From Clostridia bacterium (GTDB taxonomy: Bacteria > Bacillota > DSM-521 > Neomoorellales > Neomoorellaceae), in NCBI GenBank assembly GCA_030445875.1, contig JASUSX010000127.1, positions 1-6,218 on the forward strand: 6,218 bases of DNA, given 5' to 3'. Shown here piece after piece: positions 1 through 5,536 of this stretch (positions within the stretch are counted from its first letter, which is position 1; every line of letters begins with the position of its first letter). The position numbers and the translations under genes are program-made. The notes beneath the pieces were generated by a model. It ran no database searches, was not told the DNA's origin, and saw only the letters and a program-made list of their open reading frames with translations.

Positions 1-285
1 GCCAACCACCTGAACAAGGGCCGCCTGGTGGCCATAGAAGGGCGACTCCAGACACGTTCCTATGAGACCCCCGAGGGCCAGAAACGCCAGGTTACCGATG
101 TGGTAGCTGATGATGTCCGTTTTTTAGACTGGCCCAAAGATGGGAAGGGTTCTGGCGGAGCAGGCGCTGCCGCTACGGCGGGCGGTGCTGGCGGCAGCTC
201 CGGTCTGGGGAGCGACGGCTACAGCCGGGATTTTAACGATATTGGTACGGAAATAGAGATGGGCGATGACGACCTTCCTTTTTAA
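1..285 (+). CDS. ssb: Single-stranded DNA-binding protein SSB, C-terminal part (5' end outside window)
   Basis: This is the last 94 codons of SSB, which coats single-stranded DNA during replication, repair and recombination and recruits partner proteins through its C-terminal tip. The frame is open from base 1. The first ~45 residues are the end of the OB fold: GRLVAIEGRLQTRSYE, then a Gly/Gln/Lys turn and VTDVVADDVRFLD, the pattern of the last strands of bacterial SSB. After that comes a disordered linker rich in Gly, Ala and Ser (about residues 49-75 of the visible part), then the acidic tip ending DDDLPF, the protein-interaction motif of bacterial SSBs. The stop is TAA at 283-285. A GTG at 28 is an internal codon and not the start, because the OB fold continues upstream of it. 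In Firmicutes ssb lies between rpsF and rpsR; rpsR does follow here, 49 bases downstream, which suggests the same operon. Confidence 0.96.
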   Translation, partial: ANHLNKGRLVAIEGRLQTRSYETPEGQKRQVTDVVADDVRFLDWPKDGKGSGGAGAAATAGGAGGSSGLGSDGYSRDFNDIGTEIEMGDDDLPF

Positions 286-292
286 TTGCCAG

Positions 293-312
293 GCTGCCCT
301 ACCAGGGGTAGC
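293..312 (+). other. Small hairpin between ssb and rpsR
   Basis: Bases 293-300 can pair with 304-312: GCTG-CCCT against AGGG-(G)-TAGC, with one bulged G at 308, one G-T wobble and a three-base loop. No T-run follows, so it is not a rho-independent terminator. It lies just before the rpsR ribosome binding site. It might stabilise or mark a processing point in the ssb-rpsR transcript, or influence rpsR translation; this is inference from pairing alone, and chance is possible. Confidence 0.35.
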
Positions 313-320
313 GGAAAGAT

Positions 321-327
321 GAGGTGA
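321..327 (+). promoter_or_regulatory. rpsR ribosome binding site that decides the start codon
   Basis: GAGGTGA at 321-327 is a near-perfect match to the anti-Shine-Dalgarno sequence. It sits only 1 base before the in-frame TTG at 329 but 7 bases before the in-frame TTG at 335. The second spacing is normal and the first is too short, so this site favours 335 as the start of rpsR. There is no ATG or GTG in that frame at this place. Confidence 0.7.
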
Positions 328-334
328 CTTGGAT

Positions 335-562
335 TTGCGGCGTGATAAGAAACGCTCCCGGAGGCGGGTTTGTAGCTTCTGCGTCGATAAAATTGAGCAG
401 GTAGACTACAAGGATATCAACCGCCTTCGCCGTTATATCAGCGAAAGGGGTAAGATTTTGCCCCGGCGTATCTCCGGTAACTGTGCCCATCACCAGCGCC
501 AGCTTACCACGGCAATCAAACGGGCGCGAGCCCTGGCCCTGTTACCGTATACGGCTGAATAG
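335..562 (+). CDS. rpsR: 30S ribosomal protein S18, zinc-binding (C+) type
   Basis: S18 is part of the small ribosomal subunit platform, where it pairs with S6 on 16S rRNA. The start at TTG 335 gives 75 residues; the TTG at 329 would add two but is badly spaced from the ribosome binding site. A basic N-terminus is followed by VCSFC, then the family core IDYKDIN-like segment (VDYKDINRL), [33 protein letters not shown]. The length is normal (about 72-80). Cys13 and Cys16 (CxxC) together with Cys50 and His53 (CxxH) form a likely zinc ribbon. Many S18 proteins, such as those of E. coli and B. subtilis, have lost these ligands, so this is the cysteine-containing C+ form, resembling the zinc-type S18 of mycobacteria. 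It follows ssb by 49 bases and is followed at once by a terminator, so it is probably the last gene of the rpsF-ssb-rpsR operon. Stop TAG. Confidence 0.95.
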   Translation: MRRDKKRSRRRVCSFCVDKIEQVDYKDINRLRRYISERGKILPRRISGNCAHHQRQLTTAIKRARALALLPYTAE

Positions 563-576
563 CATATGCTGGGTTT

Positions 577-606
577 AAGGAGGGAGAGATACGGCTCCCT
601 CTTTTT
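577..606 (+). terminator. Rho-independent terminator after rpsR
   Basis: GAGGGAG at 580-586 pairs perfectly with CTCCCTC at 595-601 (7 bp, mostly G-C) around an 8-base loop, and is followed by TTTTT at 602-606. Bases 577-579 can extend the stem into the T-run with A-T and G-T pairs. It begins 14 bases after the rpsR stop and is oriented to end transcription from ssb-rpsR before the DUF2232 gene. Confidence 0.8.
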
Positions 607-642
607 AATTAACTGGCAGGGAAAGCCAGCCGGGCCAGCGAA

Positions 643-655
643 TATAAAATATAGT
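643..655 (+). promoter_or_regulatory. Possible promoter -10 region for the DUF2232-rplI-lon-dnaB operon
   Basis: The gap between the terminator and the DUF2232 gene contains an AT-rich island with two overlapping -10-like hexamers, TATAAA at 643-648 and TATAGT at 650-655, each 5 of 6 to TATAAT. No recognisable -35 (TTGACA) lies 16-18 bases upstream and no extended TG motif is present. A promoter is expected here because a terminator stands directly upstream of a tight gene cluster, but the precise element is uncertain. Confidence 0.35.
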
Positions 656-674
656 AACCCCATCAATACCAACT

Positions 675-681
675 GGGGGAG
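675..681 (+). promoter_or_regulatory. Ribosome binding site of the DUF2232 gene, possibly masked by a CCCC run
   Basis: GGGGGAG at 675-681 is a strong Shine-Dalgarno sequence 5 bases before ATG 687. A CCCC run at 658-661 can pair with its Gs across a 13-14 base loop and could partly mask it. The pairing is only 4 bp, so any regulatory effect is speculative. Confidence 0.55.
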
Positions 682-686
682 ATTTC

Positions 687-1670
687 ATGCAGACCCATGG
701 TAGGGTAGCAGCCCTGGCGGAAGGGGCCCTGATGGCGGCCCTGACGGTAGTGCTGGTACTTGCAGGCTATTTTATCCCCCTCTTCCAGTTTCTAACCAAT
801 ATTATCTGGACGGTCCCCATCGTCGTCCTGATTGTCCGCCAGGATTTACGCCTGGGGGTCATGGCGACCTTTGTCTCCGGTCTGGTCATAGCCCTCTTTA
901 CCGGGCCGGTCAACGCGGCCCTGCTGTTTAGTCAGTTTGCGGCCCTGGGGCTGATGTACGGTTACCTTTTTAAGATTAAAGCCCGCCCCGGCCCCACGCT
1001 GATGCTCGGGGCGGCAGTGGCCCTCCTTTCGCTCCTGTTCAGCCTTTTCTTGACCGCCAAACTGACGCGGCTGCCCTGGGGCGGGCTGTTTCAGGAACTG
1101 GAGGCTACTTTTAACTATACCCTGGAGTTTTACCGCCGTACCGGGATCCTGGAGCGTATGGGCCAGCAGGGGATGACCCCGGAGCAGATCCAGGCTGCCC
1201 TGACCAGTATGATTGACCTGAGCAAACTCTTGTTGCCAGGAATTTTGATCTCGGCTGCCCTTATGGCCGCCTTTGTTAACTACCTGGTAGCGCAGAGGAT
1301 CCTGTTACGCCTGCGGTTGTTAGAAAAGGGATTGCTGCCCTTCCGGCTCTGGCAGTTACCTTGGTACGCCGTCTGGGGGGTCATTGCCGGCCTGGGGCTG
1401 TGGCAACTGGGCGACTACTACCACCTGGATTTAGCCCACCGGGTGGGAGTGAATATCCTTTACATCTATATACCCTTGCTGGCTGGGAACGGCCTGGCTG
1501 CGGTGGCCTTTATATTCCATAAGCTCCGGCTGGCCCCTATATTAAGGGTAGGCGTGGTGGTTTTCGCCCTTTTTTATCTTCCTGTAGTCCTCATTTCCCT
1601 GATAACCTTGGGTTTATTCGACCCTTTTTTAAGTTACCGGCGTACTCATGTAGCGGGTAAAGGAGAGTGA
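687..1670 (+). CDS. DUF2232 / YybS-like integral membrane protein
   Basis: This is a 327-residue polytopic membrane protein of unknown function. I assign it to the DUF2232 (B. subtilis YybS-like) family from its position between rpsR and rplI, its length and its layout. It starts with hydrophobic helices at about residues 8-31, 35-50, 54-72, 75-95 and 103-124. A polar, probably extramembrane segment follows at about 126-178 (FQELEATFNYTLEFYRR, then MTPEQIQAALTSM). Further helices lie at about 181-202, 225-242, 252-278 and 285-310, and the tail is basic. That gives about nine helices, counted by eye. The DUF2232 fold has been compared with substrate-binding membrane subunits of transporters, but no substrate can be named. 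The start ATG has a strong ribosome binding site 5 bases upstream. It is the first gene of the cluster; rplI begins 6 bases after its TGA stop. The gdpP (yybT) gene that follows yybS in Bacillus is absent. Confidence 0.8.
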   Translation: MQTHGRVAALAEGALMAALTVVLVLAGYFIPLFQFLTNIIWTVPIVVLIVRQDLRLGVMATFVSGLVIALFTGPVNAALLFSQFAALGLMYGYLFKIKARPGPTLMLGAAVALLSLLFSLFLTAKLTRLPWGGLFQELEATFNYTLEFYRRTGILERMGQQGMTPEQIQAALTSMIDLSKLLLPGILISAALMAAFVNYLVAQRILLRLRLLEKGLLPFRLWQLPWYAVWGVIAGLGLWQLGDYYHLDLAHRVGVNILYIYIPLLAGNGLAAVAFIFHKLRLAPILRVGVVVFALFYLPVVLISLITLGLFDPFLSYRRTHVAGKGE

Positions 1671-1676
1671 GATACG

Positions 1677-2129
1677 ATGAAGGTTATTTTAACGGCGGAT
1701 GTAGCTAAACTCGGTAACCGGGGCGCGTTAGTAGACGTAGCCGAGGGTTACGCCCGCAATTACCTTCTGCCCCGGGGCCTGGCCGTGGAGGCTACCAGCG
1801 GGCGAATCAAAGAATTAACCCGGGAAAAGCGGCGCCAGGAGGCGAAGAAGAGCCAGGAATTGGAACAGGCCCGGCGCCAGGCCGGCCAGCTTAACGGCGC
1901 CATGGTACGGATAGCCACCCGGTCCGGGGAGCAGGGTAAACTTTTTGGTTCGGTTACCAATAAAGAAATAGCCCAGGCAATTAAAAACTCTTTTCATCTG
2001 GATATTGACAGACGTAAAATAGATCTTAAAGAACCTATTAAAGCCCTGGGGAGCTATCAGGTTACCCTGCGGCTGCATCCAGAGGTCCAGGCCCACCTGC
2101 AGGTACAGGTGGTAGCAGAGGGGAGTTAA
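1677..2129 (+). CDS. rplI: 50S ribosomal protein L9
   Basis: L9 binds 23S rRNA near the L1 stalk with its N-terminal domain and reaches outward through a long helix to a C-terminal domain; it supports translation fidelity. The 150 residues match the usual bacterial length (about 148-150). Residues 1-40 (MKVILTADVAKLGNRG, then VAEGYARNYLLPRGLAVEAT) carry the L9 family signature with Gly13, Gly16, Gly24, Asn28 and Gly34. Residues 41-75 form a charged connecting helix rich in Lys, Arg, Glu and Gln. The C-terminal domain includes GKLFGSVTNKEIAQAI at about 87-102 and ends in LRLHPEVQAHLQVQVVAE. AAGGAG at 1660-1665, within the end of the upstream gene, is the likely ribosome binding site, 11 bases before ATG. 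The gene lies 6 bases after the DUF2232 gene and 2 bases before the Lon-family gene, so it is expected to be co-transcribed with both. Confidence 0.98.
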   Translation: MKVILTADVAKLGNRGALVDVAEGYARNYLLPRGLAVEATSGRIKELTREKRRQEAKKSQELEQARRQAGQLNGAMVRIATRSGEQGKLFGSVTNKEIAQAIKNSFHLDIDRRKIDLKEPIKALGSYQVTLRLHPEVQAHLQVQVVAEGS

Positions 2130-2131
2130 AG

Positions 2132-4096
2132 ATGGCTAATAATAACACGGTTGCCCTTGATGACGAAAAGGAGATACTGCAGGTGCTGACCAGCGAACGC
2201 CATTTACTGGACCGCCAGGTGGCAGCCCTGTATGGTGTACTATGCGATATTTACGGTACCGATAAAGTGGTTTTAAGGGCCAGCAAGCTGGAGGCCATAG
2301 ATTTAATGCGTTCCGACGACCTGGCGGCCAGGGTCCTGGCCCTGGAGAAGCTGGTCTACGAGGATCCGACCATTAATAGCCTGCCGGCCCAGGAAGAGAT
2401 ACCGCAGATCCTGGTAGCTTTGCAGGAGGAATTGGCCGACTTCATCGCCCGGCGGACGGTGGAAGAAAAACTGGAACAGCGTATCGCCGAAAGGATGCAG
2501 GAGCGTCACGAAGAGTATATCCAGGAGTTACGCCGCCAGGTGTTGAAGGAGAGTAAAGGGCCGGAGAACGCCCAGACCCTTAAAAAACTGGCTATTCTGG
2601 AAAAGATGTCCCGGACGAATCTCTCCCGTACAGCCCTGGAGGCCCTGCGGCCGCGGCACCTGGAGGAAATTATCGGCCAGGACCAGGCTGTCCAGGCCAT
2701 GCTGGCCAAACTCGCCTCCCCCTTTCCCCAGCATATGATTATCTACGGCCCGCCGGGGGTGGGGAAGACAACGGCGGCGCGCCTGGCCCTGGAAGAGGCC
2801 CGCAAAATAAACAGTTCCCCCTTTAAGGCGGGGGCCCCCTTTGTGGAAGTGGACGGGACGACCCTGCGCTGGGACCCCCGCGAAGTGACCAACCCCCTGC
2901 TGGGGTCAGTCCATGACCCCATCTACCAGGGGGCGCGGCGGGACCTGGCCGAGAGCGGGGTGCCGGAACCGAAGCTGGGCCTGGTGACCGAGGCCCACGG
3001 CGGTATCCTCTTCATTGACGAGATTGGCGAGATGGATCCCCTGTTGCTCAATAAGCTCCTGAAAGTGCTGGAGGATAAACGGGTGGAGTTCGATTCCTCC
3101 TACTACGATCCCGGCGACGACAGTGTACCCCGTTATATTAAAAAGCTCTTCCAGGAAGGGGCTCCGGCTGATTTTATCCTGATTGGGGCCACTACCAGGG
3201 AGCCGGAGGAACTGAACCCGGCCCTGCGCTCCCGTTGTGCCGAGGTGTTTTTCGAACCCCTGACCCCGGCCCATATCCAGGCCATTATTACTGCGGCTGC
3301 TGGCAGGCTGGGGGTAAAGCTGGAGCCGGCCGTGCCGGAGATTATCTCGGAATATACCATTGAAGGCCGGAAAGCGATCAATATCCTGGCCGAGGCCTAC
3401 GGCCTGAGCCTCTACCAGCAGCAGCGTAAAAAGGGCCGCCGGCGCCGGCTGATTACAGCGGGGAATGTCATGCAGGTCATTCAAAGTGCCCGCCTGACCC
3501 CCTATATTACTGTCAAGGCCAGGGAGACGCCGGAAGTGGGGCGGGTCCTGGGCTTGGCGGTTGCCGGATTTGTCGGTTCGGTGCTGGAGATAGAGGCCAT
3601 GGCCTTTCCGGCCCGGGAGGCGGGTAAAGGCAGTATCCGCTTTAACGAAACAGCCGGGAGCATGGCCCGGGATTCCGTCTTTAACGCTGCCGTGGTTTTC
3701 CGTCTTTTAACGGGCGAGGATCTGTATAACTATGACGTCCATGTCAATATCGTTGGGGGGGCCAATATTGACGGTCCCTCGGCCGGCCTGGCTATTACCG
3801 CGGCCATTATCAGCGCCATCCAGGAGCGGCCGGTGCGCCAGGATGTGGCGGTGACCGGTGAGATCTCCATCCAGGGCAAAGTGAAACCGGTTGGCGGGGT
3901 GTTGGAGAAGATCTACGGCGCCAAGCAGGCCGGGATGAAGACAGTTTTAATCCCGGCGGAAAACGCCGCAGAAGTACCGGCCAGCCTCAAAGGCATTGAG
4001 ATCAAGCCCGTGGCTACAGTGGCGGAAGCCCTCGATTGCCTGCTGCTGGTGCCGGCCAGGGCCAAAGGCCGGCGGCGCTCCCGGGTGGGAGCCTGA
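2132..4096 (+). CDS. lonC: Lon-family ATP-dependent serine protease, sporulation-type (LonC-like, related to LonB)
   Basis: A 654-residue AAA+ protease that unfolds and degrades proteins in the cytoplasm. Residues 1-170 are a charged, helical, probably partly coiled-coil N-terminal region (strongest about 96-160) unlike the LonA substrate domain, and with no membrane segment. The ATPase domain has Walker A GPPGVGKT (206-213), Walker B ILFIDE (292-297, Asp296, Glu297), sensor 1 GATT (352-355), likely arginine finger Arg368 and sensor 2 Arg413. Segments between these, such as GSVHDPIYQGA (258-268) and the YYDP...VPR...PADF stretch (324-348), are LonB-like. The protease domain (about 455-635) has catalytic Ser550 in DGPSAG and Lys593 in LEKIYGAKQAG, so the dyad is intact. 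The tail is basic. LonB/LonC-type proteins occur in endospore formers, which suggests a sporulation role; the TIGRFAM name LonC is meant here, not the Meiothermus protease also called LonC. It starts 2 bases after rplI with a ribosome binding site at 2117-2125; dnaB starts 5 bases after it. Confidence 0.88.
   Translation: MANNNTVALDDEKEILQVLTSERHLLDRQVAALYGVLCDIYGTDKVVLRASKLEAIDLMRSDDLAARVLALEKLVYEDPTINSLPAQEEIPQILVALQEELADFIARRTVEEKLEQRIAERMQERHEEYIQELRRQVLKESKGPENAQTLKKLAILEKMSRTNLSRTALEALRPRHLEEIIGQDQAVQAMLAKLASPFPQHMIIYGPPGVGKTTAARLALEEARKINSSPFKAGAPFVEVDGTTLRWDPREVTNPLLGSVHDPIYQGARRDLAESGVPEPKLGLVTEAHGGILFIDEIGEMDPLLLNKLLKVLEDKRVEFDSSYYDPGDDSVPRYIKKLFQEGAPADFILIGATTREPEELNPALRSRCAEVFFEPLTPAHIQAIITAAAGRLGVKLEPAVPEIISEYTIEGRKAINILAEAYGLSLYQQQRKKGRRRRLITAGNVMQVIQSARLTPYITVKARETPEVGRVLGLAVAGFVGSVLEIEAMAFPAREAGKGSIRFNETAGSMARDSVFNAAVVFRLLTGEDLYNYDVHVNIVGGANIDGPSAGLAITAAIISAIQERPVRQDVAVTGEISIQGKVKPVGGVLEKIYGAKQAGMKTVLIPAENAAEVPASLKGIEIKPVATVAEALDCLLLVPARAKGRRRSRVGA
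3743..3772 (+). repeat. Inverted repeat enclosing a G7 tract, inside the Lon protease active-site coding region
   Basis: GTCAATAT (3743-3750) and ATATTGAC (3765-3772) are perfect 8-base inverted repeats. The 14-base spacer holds seven consecutive Gs at 3755-3761. The stretch encodes VNIVGGANID, directly before catalytic Ser550. The repeated Asn-Ile codons explain part of the symmetry, so it may have no function of its own. Confidence 0.4.
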
Positions 4097-4101
4097 AAGA
4101 T

Positions 4102-5439
4102 ATGGTAGAGGAATTGGAAAAACTGCCTCCCCAGAGCCTGGAAGCCGAGCAGTCGGTCCTGGGGGCTATCATGCTGGACCGGGAGGCATTGCTTTCCGTC
4201 CTGGAAACCCTGAAGGTCGAAGATTTTTACCGGGAAGCCCACCGGCTGATTTATCGGGCTATCCTGGACCTCAATGAGCGCAGCGAGGCCGTGGATTTAC
4301 TGACGGTGACGGAAGAGCTACGCCGCCAGGGGCATCTGGAGGTGGTGGGCGGGGCCGCCTATCTAACCTCCCTCACCGGGGATGTGCCCAGCGTGGCCAA
4401 CGCCGGCTATTATGCCCGCCTGGTGGCGGAGAAGGCGACCTTACGTTCCCTGGTCCGGGTTGCCGGCCGTATTACCGAGCTGGCCTTAAGCGAGGCCGGG
4501 GAAGTGGACCAGATTTTAGACGAGGCGGAGCGCTTGATCTTCGAGCTGGCGGGCGGCCGCCGTCGCAGCGGTTTTGTACCCATTAAGGAGCTCTTGCTGC
4601 AGGCCTTTGAGCAACTGGAGCGCCTGAGCGCCCATAAGGGCGAGGTGACGGGGGTACCTACTTTCCACGACCTGGACCGGTTGCTCTCCGGCCTGCAGCC
4701 CTCCGACCTCATTATCTGCGCCGCCCGGCCGGGCATGGGCAAGACCTCCTTTTGCCTCAATATTGCCCAGCAGGTGGCGGTTAAACAAAAGTTGCCGGTG
4801 GCCATCTTCAGCCTGGAGATGTCCCGGGAACAGCTGGTACAGCGGATGCTGGCCGCCGAAGCCATGGTGGAGCAGCATCGCTTGCGGACAGGCTATCTCA
4901 GCGAAGATGACTGGGCACGCCTGGTCAATGCCGCCGGCATCCTGGGGGAGGCCCCCATCTATATCGACGATACCCCGGCCATCTCCGCCCTGGAGGTGCG
5001 GGCCAAGGCCAGGCGGCTGCAGGTGGAAAACGGTCTGGGATTGGTAATGGTCGACTACCTGCAGCTCATGCAAGCCCACCGCCGGGTGGATAGCCGCCAG
5101 CAGGAGATCGCCCTCATCTCCCGGGCCATGAAGGCCCTGGCGCGGGAATTGAATGTACCGGTTATGGTCCTCTCCCAGTTAAACCGGGGGGTGGAACAGC
5201 GCCAGGACAAGCGCCCGGTCATGGCCGACCTGCTGGAGAGCGGCGCGATTGAGGCTGACGCCGACGTAATTATTTTCCTCTACCGGCCCCAGTATTACGA
5301 CCCGGATACTGACAAAAAGGGCATCGCTGAGGTTATCGTGGCCAAGCACCGCAACGGCCCGGTGGGTACAGTGGAAATGGCCTTTTTGCCCGAGTTTACC
5401 AAGTTTGTCGACCTGGCCCCGGAGCCGGCAGCCGGGTAA
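4102..5439 (+). CDS. dnaB: Replicative DNA helicase DnaB
   Basis: The ring-shaped hexameric helicase that unwinds DNA ahead of the replication fork (called DnaC in B. subtilis). Start ATG 4102 gives 445 residues, close to the usual 440-470. Residues 1-110 are the N-terminal domain that opens with PPQSLEAEQSVLGAIM and binds primase in the family; about 111-180 is the linker. The RecA-like domain has Walker A ARPGMGKT (208-215), the catalytic Glu239 in FSLEMS (236-241), Walker B LVMVDYLQL (314-322, Asp318), motif H3 LSQLNRGVE with Gln359, motif H4 DLLESGAIEADAD (376-388), and arginine finger Arg417 in KHRNGPVGT. In H4 the usual Arg of DLRESG is Leu. No intein is present, although DnaB is a common intein host. 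An in-frame ATG at 4036 lies inside the Lon gene and adds a low-complexity segment not seen in DnaB, so it is rejected. A weak GGTGGGA ribosome binding site (4084-4090) suggests translation coupled to the Lon gene, which ends 5 bases upstream. Confidence 0.97.
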   Translation: MVEELEKLPPQSLEAEQSVLGAIMLDREALLSVLETLKVEDFYREAHRLIYRAILDLNERSEAVDLLTVTEELRRQGHLEVVGGAAYLTSLTGDVPSVANAGYYARLVAEKATLRSLVRVAGRITELALSEAGEVDQILDEAERLIFELAGGRRRSGFVPIKELLLQAFEQLERLSAHKGEVTGVPTFHDLDRLLSGLQPSDLIICAARPGMGKTSFCLNIAQQVAVKQKLPVAIFSLEMSREQLVQRMLAAEAMVEQHRLRTGYLSEDDWARLVNAAGILGEAPIYIDDTPAISALEVRAKARRLQVENGLGLVMVDYLQLMQAHRRVDSRQQEIALISRAMKALARELNVPVMVLSQLNRGVEQRQDKRPVMADLLESGAIEADADVIIFLYRPQYYDPDTDKKGIAEVIVAKHRNGPVGTVEMAFLPEFTKFVDLAPEPAAG

Positions 5440-5503
5440 GCGGAAAAGGAATCTGAAAATATAGTAGCCTGGATGGTGGGGTGGTTCCGGCGACAACAAT
5501 TTT

Positions 5504-5512
5504 TGCTAGAAT
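5504..5512 (+). promoter_or_regulatory. Extended -10 promoter for the DUF763 gene
   Basis: TGCTAGAAT at 5504-5512 matches the extended -10 consensus TGnTATAAT with one mismatch. The -35 at 5485-5490 (TTCCGG, 16-base spacer) is poor, as is common for extended -10 promoters. Transcription would begin near 5518-5520, leaving a leader of less than 20 bases. The 97-base gap after dnaB shows no rho-independent terminator, so read-through from dnaB is also possible. Confidence 0.5.
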
Positions 5513-5521
5513 CCTATTTTT

Positions 5522-5530
5522 GGAGGGGTG
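5522..5530 (+). promoter_or_regulatory. Ribosome binding site of the DUF763 gene
   Basis: GGAGGGGTG at 5522-5530 is a strong Shine-Dalgarno sequence 6 bases before ATG 5537. It fixes the start of the DUF763 reading frame. Confidence 0.75.
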
Positions 5531-5536
5531 AACTCC

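Noticed and set aside
2906..3484. 192-codon reverse-strand open frame inside the Lon gene
   Set aside because: It is antisense to highly conserved AAA+ coding sequence and has no ribosome binding site or known motif; a GC-rich shadow frame.
4036..4101. Upstream in-frame ATG that would extend dnaB by 22 residues into the Lon gene
   Set aside because: The added segment is Ala/Gly/Pro-rich and unlike any DnaB N-terminus; ATG 4102 gives the conserved start and the usual length.
4516..5079. 187-codon reverse-strand open frame inside dnaB
   Set aside because: It is antisense to conserved helicase motifs and is explained by codon bias of the forward gene.
5417..5437. GC-rich inverted repeat at the 3' end of dnaB as a terminator
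   Set aside because: It lies within the coding sequence and has no T-run after it.
5447..5470. AGGAAT as a possible sigma-H -35 element after dnaB
   Set aside because: No GAAT -10 element lies at the required distance downstream.
5478..5492. GGGTGGTTCCGGCG, resembling the T-box sequence GGGTGGNACCGCG
   Set aside because: The key ACC is not matched, the 97-base gap is too short for a T-box leader, there is no terminator after it, and the next gene is not an amino-acid or tRNA-charging gene.
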